Below, piece after piece: positions 1 through 12,060 of a DNA stretch of 64,000 bases (within the stretch, counting starts at the first letter, position 1; each line of letters begins with the position of its first letter). Where the stretch lies: the NCBI RefSeq assembly GCF_024679245.1, contig NC_090178.1, positions 2,780,853 through 2,844,852 of the forward strand, written 5' to 3'. Origin of the DNA: Pseudorasbora parva. Its lineage: Eukaryota; Chordata; Actinopteri; Cypriniformes; Gobionidae. The notes below the pieces were generated by a model that searched no databases, had not been told where the DNA came from, and worked only from the letters and a program-made list of their open reading frames with translations. The position numbers were made by a program, and so were the translations under genes.

Positions 1-52
1 ATGATCACAATAAATCACATCTAACATAAAAGTTTGTTAATATAAAAATGTA

Positions 53-664
53 TGTGTATATACACCGATCAGGCATAACATAATGACCGGTGAAGTGAAT
101 AACACTGATGATCTCTTCATCACCTGTTAGTGGGTGGGATATATTAGGGAGCAAGTGAACATTTTGTCCTCAGAGTTGTGAAGCAGGACAAATGGGCAAG
201 CGTAAGGATTTGAGCGAGTTTGGCCAGATTGTGACGGCTAGATGACTGGGTCAGAGCATCTCCAAAACTGCAGCTCTTGTGGGCTGTTCCCGGTCTGCAG
301 TGGTCAGTATCTATCAAAAGTGCTCCAAGGAAGGACCAGTGGAGAACCGGCCACAGGGTCATGGGCGGCCAAGGCTCATTGATGCACGTGGGGAGCGAAG
401 GCTGGCCCGGGGGGTCCGATCAAACAGACGAGCTACTGGAGCTCAAACTGCTCCAGAAGTTAATGCTGGTTCTGATAGAAAGCTGTCAGAATACACAGAG
501 CAGCTCAGTTTGTTTGCGAATGGAGCTGCTTACAGGACTTAAAGAATCTGCTGCTAAGTGGAGTCCATGCCTAGATGGGTCAGGGCTGTTTTGGCAGCAA
601 AAGGGGGACCTGCACAATATTTGAAAGGTGATCATAATGTTATGCCTGATTGGTGTATATACAA
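53..664 (+). mobile_element. Internally deleted Tc1-like DNA transposon
   Basis: Terminal inverted repeats at about 55-92 and 627-664 share TATATACACC.ATCAGGCATAACA and start at TA. Between them is the N-terminal helix-turn-helix part of a fish Tc1 transposase (ARRLGQSISKTAALVGCS, GRPRLIDARGERRLAR) and a short C-terminal remnant. The catalytic DDE part is deleted and stops interrupt it, so it cannot act on its own. It sits inside another inverted-repeat element whose arms are about 3-50 and 668-716. Confidence 0.85.
279..542 (+). pseudogene. Tc1 transposase N-terminal fragment
   Basis: 87 codons cover most of the first DNA-binding helix-turn-helix (VGCSRSAVVSIYQKCSKEG) and the GRPRL-type linker. 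Coding continues out of frame upstream (RKDLSEFGQIVTAR) and then jumps to the very end of the gene, so most of the transposase is missing. Confidence 0.75.
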
Positions 665-779
665 GCGTATATTATTTAAACACAAACATTTTTATGTTAG
701 GTGTGATTAATCGCGATATATTGATTTTACAGCACTAATTTATACACTTATAAATATAATATTTTACATAAGTGGCCTA

Positions 780-1050
780 AAGTGATTGGAGGGGATTTTT
801 AAATGACCCTACCAGTTCTTAAAAATATATAATATATTTATTTTAAATATGTTAAATATAAAGGAACAACAAAACCCTTGGTTAAGATATTTTTCTGATA
901 ACATAATTTGGGCAAAAAAAAGGCAAACTACAGCTACAGGTTTTATTTTACAATGCAAAAAACAAAAAAAACAAAAAGCATGCATTGGCCAACATAATCA
1001 GTTATTAGTATTTAATCGGTTCTCTCTCGTTTTTGCATGTGTTCATTAGG
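780..1050. repeat. Segment related to the TAP-like gene 3' flank (9990-10290)
   Basis: Several blocks line up in the same order and strand: AGTGAT..GGAGGGGATTTT, a GGTTA..TATTT block, CAAA.TACA.CTACAGGT, and CAAAAAGCATGCATTG followed by CAGTTATTA.TATTT and TCTCTCGTTTTT.CAT. This may mark an old duplicate of the TAP 3' region or simply a dispersed repeat. Confidence 0.55.
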
Positions 1051-1540
1051 GATGCCACAATACTCAATATAATATTGAACCGTTTGGTACGGCATTCACG
1101 GTTCAATACGTGCTGATGAATTGCAGTGTTTTCGGTTTTGCATTTTATTCATTATTTCCATTTCTCTCCGTTTTAAATATTTCTCTCAGTTTATTTCGGC
1201 TCTTTCTGAGTGTGCCTGTGAGTCTACGCGCTGATATGAGCAAATACCCAATCATATGCACTAAAGTTAGCGGGTGTTAGCCGCGTTTTAAAGCCTCGCC
1301 GGTTAAACATTTCATTCTCGTTTTGCGTTGAGCGCGCGCACTAAACGTCTGTCAAACACACGTGATTACTGGACAGTCTTACTGCGCTAATACTGACAAA
1401 CACACACAAGGTTAACATATAAACGCATTTGATTATGTCTCAAGTGAAAGTAAAATTGCGTGCGTCTATGAGATGCGAGCAGCTCTTTAATTGACAGCAG
1501 CGGAGTCTATGAACACACTGTCCTTAAAGGGACAGTTCAC
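1049..1540. mobile_element. Probable hAT-like fragment (TAGGGATGCCACAATAC end)
   Basis: The stretch starts TAGGGATGCCACAATAC and has the alternating CGGTTC/GGTACGG pattern seen in fish hAT-type non-autonomous elements. The other end is not clear. It contains no ORF worth naming. Confidence 0.35.
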
Positions 1541-1615
1541 CTCCAAAATTATTTTAATAATAATAATAAAAAACACCTTTAATAAAGTAGCTTTTAATCA
1601 ATGTTGTATATGTAA

Positions 1616-2397
1616 GGGATAATGTCCACCCAGCCGGTTGTTATCGCAGAATAAACCCCTTCAGAGTGATCAGGACCCCGAGGCGAAGCGGAGCGTCTCT
1701 CTGAAGGGGTTTATTCTGCGATAACAACCGGCTGGGTGGACATTATCCCGCTTATTACACGGCTACTAGTCTCAAATAAATTAGACACAAAATATTGTCT
1801 TGAGATTAAATATTTTATTAGCTCTTACGCAAAACTTCCGCAAAGGAAAACAGTTCCAACCTGCTTTAAGCCTTTATCTATTGCTGCTAAATGTTAAAAA
1901 TGAATGCTGAAAGGGTTAGTTCAGCCAAAAATGAACCCAAGCCTATGATTTACTCACCCTCAAGTCATTATAGGTGTTTATGACATTCTTCTGTCAGACA
2001 AATACAATCAGAGTTATATTTAAAAAGTCCAGGCTAACGTTAATCCCAGCAGTAGTTGTGGCTGTTTTTGAAGTCCATAAAAAATGCAGCTGTCCGTCAA
2101 ATAACGTGCTCCACACGACTCCGATGGGTTAATAGAGCCTTCTGATTCCAATCGATGCGTTTGTGTAAGAAAAATATCCATATTTAAAACGTTATAAAGG
2201 AAACCTGCCTTGAAGTCTTCCATTGTAACCCACGGCTGGTTAAGCCACAAGATGGCGCCAGCGTTAAGCACAGAAGTAGAACCGGTCAAGATAACTCGTA
2301 GTACCCGGATGAGCGGTGTGTGTTATCTGGAAATAACACACCGCTGGAATGAGCGATTGACCAATCAGAATCAAGTATTTCACAGAGCCGTGTAATA
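1616..2397. mobile_element. Foldback / MITE with near-perfect 51-bp hairpin
   Basis: Arms at 1617-1667 and 1700-1750 are inverted copies of about 51 bases around a 32-base spacer. Next to them TTATTACACGGCT (1752-1764) is inverted at 2385-2397 (AGCCGTGTAATAA), defining a short element with a further hairpin at 2311-2345 (GCGGTGTGTGTTAT and its complement). No coding capacity. Confidence 0.7.
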
Positions 2398-2761
2398 ATG
2401 AAGGATATGTAGTTTTTATTTAAGCCTACATTTATTCATTCAATTTCATACTTAAATGCTGATGTACATCTCTGAGCTTCCACTGTAAATCTTTTTGTAT
2501 ATTTATTTTATATTATACAATACACTGGGGATGTGTAAAAGGTTTTTTTAAGTAAAGTTTTAAAGGGTTTTCAAGTCTTTTAAGTGAAATAAAGAAAGAG
2601 TATTGCAATAAAAACCCTCTTCTGTTCCTGTCACCTAAGAATAATATATAAAAAAAAAAAAAAACGAACAAACACATTTTTGTCAGTTTTTCATCGGCTG
2701 GACATCACGTTTGGCCACTACTGTACATTGGATTGATACATGTGTTGTTTGGTACTTCCAG

Positions 2762-2935
2762 ACAGTTTCTCTGGAGCTGAAGCCAGGCCAGATCACAGCT
2801 CTAGTGGGTCCGTCAGGTTCTGGAAAAACAACTATTGTGAGTTTGCTGGAGAGATTTTACCAGCCTCAAAATGGGCAGATTTTATTGGACCAGAAGCCAC
2901 TGCTGGACTACAAGGACCAATACCTGCACGAGAAG
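2762..2935 (+). CDS. TAP-like exon A: Walker A
   Basis: 58 codons, phase 0 at both ends. The acceptor is AG at 2760-2761 after a weak pyrimidine tract and the donor is GTAATC at 2936. It encodes [16 protein letters not shown], the Walker A loop, and the ..YQP..GQILLD.KPL..Y...YLH stretch typical of TAP1/TAP2/ABCB9. The preceding exon, which should carry the start of the ABC domain, is not in the window. Confidence 0.9.
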
Positions 2936-5790
2936 GTAATCATACTAATAGCTCCATCTAAGTGAATATAAATAAAAGAGTATTCTTTGTTTGCTGACCT
3001 GGTTTGATTTCCACCCTCTCAGATTAGTGTGGTGTCACAGGAGCCGGTTCTGTTCGCTCGGTCTGTGCGGGAAAACATTGGATATGGCAAAGAAAATGCT
3101 TCGGAGGAAGAAATACTCGCTGCTGCCAAGCTGGCCAATGCAGATGACTTTATCTCTAATTTACCTAAAGGATATGACACGGGTGAGTCTTTGTCATTGT
3201 TGCGGCTCCTCTCTTCCCATTCTGTCAGTAACTCTCTTTAGTTCCTGTCTCTATGAAGCCCCTCTGATTGGTCGGCTGGAGCAGTGTGTTGTGATTGGTG
3301 TTTGGGAAATGTCCCGCCTCTGGCAGTTTCAACCAAGCGGCTCCTCCCGCAGTTTCTCTTGAAGCCAATAAAATTCCTCGACTGGCCACTAGAGCGGCTC
3401 CAGAAGGAGCAGAATCTCATTGAGCCTCATGTTAAAATGCCCATCTTTACAGCAGAATAAAACATGTTTACAGTCTGGGACAAATTGTGGTTTTGGTCTA
3501 TACGGCTGATTTTGTCCTTCATGACGACTGTGAGGGGGTGAATATTTTTATAACTCATTGATTTACATTATATAAAGCCTTAAAGTTCTGCATAATTAAG
3601 GGCGTGGCAACTTTGAGTGACAGGTGGATTGCCAATTGTCTGCTGTCTGTTAGTCATTGCGTCACCTAAGCTCCGCCCACGTCCCGCCTCTTTGCCCATT
3701 TTCTGTTATCTGGGCAGAAAATAACGACGCCAAGCTCGTCTCTACGCTTCAGAACGGCTCTTCAGAATCCTATGGGTGACGTCACGGACATTACGTCCGT
3801 ATTTTTTTACAGTCTATGCTTTCAACACACTACTAACTAACTTAGTAAAATTGCGTACCAGGCCCTGCCCCTTTATTATGCAGATTAATTATTATAATGA
3901 GGAATATTGTTCCCAGAAGAAACTCAAGTCTACAATGGAGGCGTTTCAGGGGTTCAGAAACACTGACTCTGACATTGACAAATAACTTTTTCATGCTCAA
4001 ACAGCAACATTACACACTAAGACCGTGTGTCCACCAAAGTGTTTTTTCACGCTGCTGGCTGGCGTTTTCAATTGTTTTCAAAGAGAGCGCCGCCTTTTTG
4101 GGACGCCTGGAGCGCACCGAGGTGCTGAGCGAGTATTTCTCGCTCAAGCTCTGAGCGTTTACCGTTTTTTACTGGTCGCCGAGAGTTGAAGAATCTTTAA
4201 CTTTGAGTAAAACGCAGCGCTCATCACTGTCACTCTTCACTCAGCCGTCCAATCACAGTGGAGGAGGGGCGGGACAAACACAACACAGACCAACCGCCTT
4301 ATTCTGCGTGTCATCATCAGATGAAAACAAGCAATAATAACAGAACAAAATGATTTAAAACAAGAGCCAGAGCAAATACTTTACATTGTATCTGCAATTT
4401 AAGATAGAACCATTAAAGAAACAAACTACCTGTGAAATTAATAAGACTTCCGTGGATTTTCCGTATCACAACAAGCAAAGAGTCTCAAGTGAGGAAAAAA
4501 AAAACGCTGCCTGCCAAAATGCTCTCAAGCGCTCACAGCGAGGCGTTTTCGCTTTGGTGGAAACACGGCCTAAGGAAAGACGGGAAAAGCATAATGGGAC
4601 CTCTTTAATAGTACTGATATTTATCCATATTCCATGCTGTGTTATCTGACCTAAAGTTGGTTTAGAAAGTAACAGGTGTTGTTTTGTGTGGCTCAGATGC
4701 TGGAGAGAAGGGCGGTCAGGTTTCTGGAGGTCAGAAGCAGCGAATCGCCATCGCCAGAGCTCTGATTCAGAAACCGCAGATTCTGGTGCTGGATGATGCT
4801 ACCAGCTCACTGGACACCGAGAGTGAACACCGGGTAAGACGCACACCTACTATGGAAGCCCATTTCCACCACTAAATAAAAAATAAAACGAGTAATTGCG
4901 AGTTTATATCTCAGAATTGTGACTTTATGTCACACACTAATACTAGTGTTCAAAAATAGAATTAGTATGTCCCAAATCATAGTATGTTGAAAAGAGTTTT
5001 CCAAACACACCCGGATGGTTTACTATTTCCGGTCAGAATTTGCATACCGTATTTTCCGCACTATAAGGCACACTTAAAAGCCTTTCATTTTCTCAAAAAA
5101 CCACAGTGGACCTTATAATCCAGAGCGCCTTATATATGGATCAAGGCGCTCTGTCAAAATGTTTCAGTATGAAAAACCAATAAAAACGATTTAATAATAA
5201 TAAAATGTTTCAGTACGACTGGTACTGAAACTGGTACTGACTGGTACTGAAACTACAAAGCCGCACCGCGTCTCTACAGTCACTATTTGAATGATGGCAA
5301 CAGCACTAGTACGGGGCATGAACATCGATGAATTTCGAAGCGGTCCTTCTTGGTGCTTTCGTTTTACTAAAAGACGTAATCTGTCCATACGCAAACGAAC
5401 TACCGTCTCGCAGCAACTGCCAAAAGATTACCAAGGCTGGGAGATATTAATATGCACATCAACGTTTGAACAACGTTATAATGGGAGTGAACGGAGTTGT
5501 CAGAACTAGGGCTGGGATAAACGATTATTTTTTAAACGATTAATCTAGCGATTATTTTTTCGATGCATCGATTAATCTAACGATTAATTTTCCCTGTCCG
5601 ATTCGGTTACGATTCGATTCGATTACCGATTATCTCCCCATTAATTGCCTAATAGCAATTTATACATGTTGATTTAATTATCTGAATGAAAAAAACTAAT
5701 TCCTTAACATTGCAATATATGTTTATTGCTCTTAAAATTCCAAAGTAAAAGACTATACAAGAACAATGCATTCAATAAAATCATAACAAA

Positions 5791-5842
<52 letters not shown>

Positions 5843-6115
5843 CGTGTTTCCATGTTTTATGGGGACTTTCCATAGGCGTAATGGATTTCATACTGTACAA
5901 ACTATACATCCTATCCCCCTACACTGCCCCTGCCCCTAAACCTACCCATCACAGGAAACATTCTGCATTTTTACTTTCTCAAAAAAACTCCTTCTGTGTG
6001 ATTTATAAAATGTTTTCCTCATGGGGACCTAAAAATGTCCCCACAAGGACAAGGATTTCGGATATTGCCATCTTTGTGGGGACATTTTGTCCCCATAACG
6101 TAGGGATTACCAGGC

Positions 6116-6147
<32 letters not shown>

Positions 6148-9100
6148 ATTTTGAAGTTACTGCACTCTGCCTTTGTATTGTCTGCAAAAAATGTGGAGTC
6201 ATGCCAAGGCAAAAGGCAGTAACTTCCATATTATCAATATTTGGTTGCTGATCACCTTTTACAAAATCAATATAGTAACACCTGTATAAAATGTAATGAT
6301 CATGGCATTTATTTTGGATGATTTACAATTAATTATAGCCATCTTCTTATTACCATCATGTGCTTTGGCTGCATTCTGATGCCATTATTAAGGACACAAT
6401 ACGTCTTGTAAAGAGTACCTTCATTGCTGTGCAGCAAAACTTACAGGTTGATAGGTGACACTGAATTATATGAACAAGATAAGATTATTTCTAATGAGTA
6501 AACATTTGCATATATAATGCAAAGATATAAAAAATAGAACAAATAACAAATCATGTAAAAATGCATGTGATTGTAATAAGATAAATAGCAAATAGTGCCG
6601 CTGGTTAATCAAGGGTTAAGTTTGGCTATCATACTCTAATGACAGCACTGACTGGATCGATTGCCCATTCATACGCTAAACAGAGAAATTATTTATTGCA
6701 ATATGTTTTTAATGTTTTTATCTAGCAAAAAAATGATACAATAGGCTACATAGCAATTACTTTTACATCTTTGAATGAAAATCGCCTATAGCCTAAAAGG
6801 ACAACTTTTAGATTGATGTGAACGACAAGTAGGAATAATTCTCAGAATGCTTGTGGATTAAACATCCCCGATGACATTCATTGCCATGGATTTTATCGGG
6901 TTTACAAGAAAAGCAAGGATATATGGATATAATTGCGAACTGTTACTACTGATTGTATGCGTGAGCTCACGATGTCACGGCATTCGAGTGCACACACTCA
7001 TGCAGTGGGCAGCCCCAAACTGCCTGACAGCGCGCTGAGTGAATATTCTGCATTATGAAAACATGTAGGCTATGACAGTACACAGGCTACACCGTAACTT
7101 AATTTAAACATCTGTCTTCCTGTGTGCAGAAATTTGTTTATGTAGCCGTGACAACAAAACGCGCGCCAACCCGCAAGCCTTGCACTTCTGAAAGTCTGAG
7201 GACCCACTCGTGTTGCTACCATAGATATACATAATAAATAATATACTTAATTACATAATATACTTTATTATGTATATCTATGGTTGCTACTACTCTCCGG
7301 CGCCACCATCTTTATTTTGAGTCTGACGAATCGACGCGCATATTTTGCGTCGACGTATTTTTTGCGTCGACGTCATCGATGACATCGACGCGTTGTCCCA
7401 GCCCTAGTCAGAACGCTTAATAAAGTTTGACTTAAGCCCTATTCGCATGGGATTAGTATTATCTGGGACTTCTGTGATTTAGACATTTCTCCCCACATCT
7501 GAGTTTTGCGTGGCAGTGGCACATTCGCACGCGATAAGCAAACCCTGTGATTTTACTCGAATTTACTGACTTCTCCCGGATATGATGTCAGGACTTGTAA
7601 ATGTTTTCGTTAAAGCTGTATGAAATCATAAACAGTCGTATCGATATCGTTTTGATAGTTTTATAGTAATACAAATTATAACACGCTACAATTAAAAACT
7701 GAACTGAGCACAGACCAGCGGCAGGAGTCAGATTTCATTCATCACGAGTGAGGAGCTGACGATGATTCAGTTTCAGAGCTAAATGTAATAGCGCCCGTTT
7801 AAGCGAGCTTGTCATTGTACTGTTCTGTTGTTATGTTTTTCATTAAGAATAGTATTGATGTTAATATTAAACACACCATTCAAGCAATTTGCTCCCAAAT
7901 TGGTCCTCATTCAAAAGTGAAAGTATAATCCGTGCGGGAATTCATAACGGTGCGCATAATGAATGCAGCCTCCATTCTTCGTGAAAGATAAAGATAGAAA
8001 TGCGCACAGGAAATAAAAACTTACAAAAATGATATACGATCCGCCTAATCCTGGCCAAATCACAGAGATGGAGAGTCACACGGGACTAATATTATCACAG
8101 GACCTCGGTGTTCGGCGAAATATGGTCTGTCATTTGCGGGGGAATTTTTACTTTACAAATGACAGACATGGCCGATTCACACGGGATTAAAATCACAGAC
8201 GTTCTCTACAACTATTACAAATCACCAGAGGTCCCCAGATAATACTAATTGCCTGCGAATAGTCAGTTTGTCTGACTGTTTTGTTGACATTCCCTTTAGC
8301 ACAGCTCCATCTAGTGGATGCATTACGCAAACCCAGTCCAACGTTTGACTGCAGTAGTTTCTATCCTATGCGCTTTATAATCCGGTGCGCACTATATATG
8401 AAAACAGTTTTAAAATAGGCCATTCATTGAAGGTGCGCCTTATAATCCGGTGCGCCTTATAGTGCGGAAAATACGGTACTATGACGATGCCTACAACCCA
8501 TTGTGAGAACTACAAACGAGGATAAAAAGTGTTTAAAAAAACTACAAACATGACGGATCTGTGAGTCCGACGGTTATTGTTATTAGAGAGGTTTAGATAA
8601 AGCCATTTTTTTTCTGGAAAAAAATGGCGTTTGGGGGTAAAATGTGTGTTATTTTGGCAACGTTGGCTGCTAAAATTGGCTTTCCTGGGTCTATATATCA
8701 CATAATTGAGGTCGCTTCAACCCGCGGACATGGAAAACGACCCACGGGGAAACCGCAGACTTGGCAACACAGTGCAGTCGAGTTCTGTTAACATTTGACA
8801 ACTAACGTTATGCGTCGCTCCGTTGCTCTGATTGGTTGTCGGTCTGTCCAATCGATGTCTTTCCTGGTTCGGTTGAAACGCCCCATAATCACAGCCCAAT
8901 GGAGCATCAGACTCATATTCTGACTAGAGTTGAGTTTGTCCACGTCAGTCTAGTGTTTATCAGTTAGGAGAAGGTAAACAGACATGTGCTGAATTAAAGA
9001 TTAAAAAAAGAAAGTGGGTCCAATATCATTGGTCGTTAAAAAGTGGGTGGGTCTTGTCCCACACACACACAACGGCCATGATTTTGATCTTTAAAACCGT

Positions 9101-9559
9101 TTACCAATAGTTATATTGCACACGGCATGAAAGGGAAAATTCACCAATGTGTATTAGGGGCACTTTAAAAACACTTATGCAAAGAGATATTCAATCATCT
9201 TATAGAGATATTCAAAGATTGTGAATGTTATTCTTGCCAAGCCCTTGGTGTCTTTGATTGGATGCTGATTTGACCCTAATCTTGAGTTCTTCTTCTTCTT
9301 CTTCGTCTTCTTCTTCTGTCAGGTGTACTGCGCTCTGAGGAAGGAGCTGAAAAGCTGCACAGTTTTGCTCATCACTCACAGACTGAGCGGCGTGGAGAAC
9401 GCAGATCACATTATCTTCCTCCGAGATGGAGAAGTGGTGGAGGAGGGCAACCATCACCAACTTCTGGCCAAACAGGGATACTACGCAGAGTTCGCCAAAC
9501 AGCAGAATACGGCGATCCATCGCAACAGCGCAGAAGACGTCACAGACATCAGCCATTGA
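2762..9559 (+). CDS. TAP-type ABC half-transporter (TAP1/TAP2-like), last four exons only
   Basis: Joined exons 2762-2935, 3023-3182, 4697-4833 and 9323-9559 encode a C-terminal ABC nucleotide-binding domain of about 235 residues. Visible in order: Walker [11 protein letters not shown]-loop [17 protein letters not shown], signature VSGGQKQR, Walker [14 protein letters not shown]-loop LLITHRLS, then a short polar tail. TAP proteins pair as TAP1/TAP2 in the ER membrane and use ATP to import peptides for MHC class I. The middle (GEKG, GQKQR.AIARAL, ADDFI) resembles TAP2. The end (VLLIT, VE.ADHI.FL) and the Walker B Asp in place of the catalytic Glu resemble TAP1. ABCB9 or a teleost-specific TAP2 paralogue remain possible, so no symbol is given. 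No membrane-domain exon is seen from 1 to 2761; they lie left of the window or this is a partial duplicate. All four splice phases agree and no frame break is seen. Confidence 0.9.
3023..3182 (+). CDS. TAP-like exon B: Q-loop and helical region
   Basis: Acceptor CCCTCTCAG ends at 3022; donor GTGAGT begins at 3183. It starts in phase 0 and ends in phase 1 (one base left over). It carries the Q-loop glutamine in [10 protein letters not shown] and the [16 protein letters not shown] segment that precedes the signature motif. Confidence 0.92.
3183..4696. other. TAP intron with dispersed repeat (about 3480-3990)
   Basis: No coding signal. About 3590-3830 (GGGCGTGGCAACTTTGAGTG, GTGACGTCAC, TTTTTTTACAGTCTATG) looks like a common fish interspersed repeat, family not certain. 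It is followed by the MITE at 4018-4573. Confidence 0.4.
4018..4573. mobile_element. MITE with CCGTGTGTCCACCAAAG termini
   Basis: The left end TAAGACCGTGTGTCCACCAA is inverted at the right (TTGGTGGAAACACGGCCTA), with further inverted similarity inside. About 555 bp, no transposase. Confidence 0.7.
4697..4833 (+). CDS. TAP-like exon C: signature and Walker B
   Basis: The acceptor AG is at 4695-4696 and the donor GTAAGA follows 4833. The leftover G of exon B plus AT gives Asp, continuing [12 protein letters not shown]. It contains the ABC signature VSGGQKQR, Walker B ILVLDD and the D-loop SSLD. The residue after the Walker B Asp is Asp rather than Glu. Confidence 0.93.
4852..4935. repeat. Solo end of the MITE found complete at 56499-57395
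   Basis: ATGGAAGCCCATTTCCACCA followed by AGTAATTGCGAGTTTATATC matches the left end of the element in the brd2 3' region. Only this end is present. Confidence 0.5.
5791..6145. repeat. Two (CA)n microsatellites flanking a dispersed fish repeat
   Basis: (CA)n at 5791-5838 and 6116-6145 bracket a segment with ATGGGGACTTTCCATAGGC and GGGGACATTTTGTCCCCATA, a pattern common in fish genomes. No coding signal. Confidence 0.6.
7220..7283. repeat. Short AT-rich palindrome
   Basis: CCATAGATATACATAATAA and its inverse TTATTATGTATATCTATGG flank a short AT spacer; a small foldback within the hAT-like element. Confidence 0.7.
7434..8261. mobile_element. MITE with AAGCCCTATTCGCATGGGAT termini
   Basis: The left end AGCCCTATTCGCATGGGATT and following bases are inverted at 8232-8261 (GTCCCCAGATAATACTAATT, GCGAATAG). 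Related to the better kept element at 61169-62603. No ORF. Confidence 0.65.
8480..9075 (-). repeat. Dispersed repeat, copy 1
   Basis: Shares long stretches, in inverse orientation, with 26935-27520 (for example GGTCGCTTCAACCCGC here and GCGGGTTGAAGCGACC there, and the CAATCAGAGCAACGGAGCG block). A third copy is split at 50515-52200. Family not identified. Confidence 0.6.
9323..9559 (+). CDS. TAP-like terminal exon D: H-loop and C-terminus
   Basis: Acceptor TTCTTCTGTCAG ends at 9322 after a long CTT-rich tract. The exon reads in phase 0 from VYCALRKEL through the H-loop His of LLITHRLSG, then [16 protein letters not shown], to the stop TGA at 9557-9559. The intron before it is about 4.5 kb and is filled with nested MITEs. 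Confidence 0.92.
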   Translation: MYCALRKELKSCTVLLITHRLSGVENADHIIFLRDGEVVEEGNHHQLLAKQGYYAEFAKQQNTAIHRNSAEDVTDISH

Positions 9560-10640
9560 TCTACATCGGCCGTCATGGGATGATATCAGCACATATCAGA
9601 TATTTCTTCATATTTCTCAGCTGTTCATATATGTAAATGCTAGTGTTTTTAAATTAGGTGTAAATATCACCAAAAAATGTGAGAAAATATATGGGTGCAT
9701 CTCACTAAAACATGTCCAGATTTCGCCCCCAAATACATAAAATAACCCATTTCTGGAATCGTTAACATTTGCGTCATTGTGACTTATTTTTCCCCAATTC
9801 ACATTGCTATAATATGTTTAATTTTTAAGTGTGATTCTAATTAGGTACATATAATGCAACCTGCATAAAGTGCACAAAAATGATCTACTGCAAACATATT
9901 ATATTTCATAGTGTTCGCAAGAGTATCTATTGGAGATGTATTATATTTCCCTTCTATTATGTAATGCACAGTTAAATAGCAAAAGTGGGCAAAAGTGATG
10001 TCCGGAGGGGATTTTGTTTTTCAACAAATTTTCAAGTTCAAATGAAACTTCTAATATTAATATGTAAACTATGAAATATTTTAGATTTTTAAACAAACAA
10101 AAACAATTAAATTGGTTATGGTATTTATTATTAGGCAAACCATTTTTTAGAAAAAGGGCAAATTACATCTACAGGTAATATATGACTATGTAAAAATATG
10201 CATACAAACACAAAAAGCATGCATTGACTAACACGTAAGCAGTTATTAATATTTTGTTCTCTCGTTTTTCCATAGTTCATCATTTCTGGCTAAAATATAG
10301 GTTGCACAATTTGCACAAAAATATTTTTAATTTAATTGTCCTGAAAATAATGTGGGGGAAAAAAGTTTTTTCTTAAAACATAATTAATTTTTTCCTATCT
10401 GGATAAGATGAATCTGTTCTTGACGTGTTTTAGGAGAGTCACCCGTACTCCGTTACCCAAGGCTAATAAAATTGCATTTAATATATATTTCCCAGCACTC
10501 AGATAATATCTGTTTTTGTTTATGGTTATGATTTTTTGTGTTCTGAACTTTTTCTTTGCTTTATAAACGATAGAGTTATGCAAAACAGTTTTCCTGTGGT
10601 TGATATATGTTGTAAATAAACCTGATTTTAAAAATGATGG
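9560..10640 (+). other. TAP-like gene 3'UTR and flank with poly(A) signals
   Basis: No further ORF is credible here. AATAAA hexamers occur at 10465-10470 and 10615-10620; the second is followed by an A-rich stretch and is my preferred cleavage signal. Part of this region (about 9990-10290) is related to 780-1050 at the left edge. The extent of the UTR is inferred, not seen. Confidence 0.5.
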
Positions 10641-10929
10641 CTCTTATATGTCTACCCATAATCATTTATTAGTGTTAGGAGTGTAAACATGTGCTTATGA
10701 CAATTTCATATCAATTTCATGATAACCTTATGTGATGTTGGGGACGTTTTCGTTCACTGTGGGGTGATGTGGAGTCTTCATTTGGCCACAGCTGTCTGGC
10801 AAATGGAGTGATTTTTGGTGACAAATATTAGTTTGACACATTTTGGGAAAAGGATTTGAAAATGTTCACAAACTCAACGATACACTGTTCGGGATGAAAA
10901 CGTCCACTCAATAAAATTGTTGTAAAAAT

Positions 10930-11856
<927 letters not shown>

Positions 11857-11859
<3 letters not shown>

Positions 11860-12060
11860 TTTATTTATAATGCGCTTTTCTTAAACCCAAAGCGCTACAG
11901 TAAAATAACAATAATACAACCAAAAATAAAATATAACTAGCAATACAACAAATTATTAAAGAAAAACAGTTTTAAACAAATGTGTCTTAATCAACTTTTT
12001 AAAATGACCCAGCGTTGGTGCCTTTCTGATGGGCAGAGGATACGCAGATCTACATCAAAA
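11857..12060. mobile_element. Retroposon (LINE/SINE 3' end) fragment
   Basis: TTTATTTATAATGCGCTTTT, CCCAAAGCGCTACAG and a following A-rich stretch resemble the 3' ends of fish non-LTR retroposons. It lies just upstream of the brd2 promoter. Confidence 0.4.

Larger units (their letters stand above)
5507..7406. mobile_element. Non-autonomous hAT-like element with 8-bp target duplication
   Basis: Ends TAGGGCTGGGATAAACG and GTTGTCCCAGCCCTA, flanked on both sides by GTCAGAAC (5499-5506 and 7407-7414). An 8-bp duplication is the hAT hallmark. Inside are CA repeats, a CCCCAT-type repeat (5839-6115) and a small palindrome (7220-7283). No transposase seen. Confidence 0.85.
5047..8476. mobile_element. 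MITE with CCGTATTTTCCGCACTATAA termini, loaded with nested insertions
   Basis: CCGTATTTTCCGCACTATAA at 5047 is exactly inverted at 8457-8476, and both ends abut TA, which fits a TA target duplication. Most of its 3.4 kb is other elements: a hAT-like element at 5507-7406 and a MITE at 7434-8261. Confidence 0.8.

Noticed and set aside
5839..6222. 127-codon ORF
   Set aside because: Crosses a CA-flanked dispersed repeat; composition follows the repeat.
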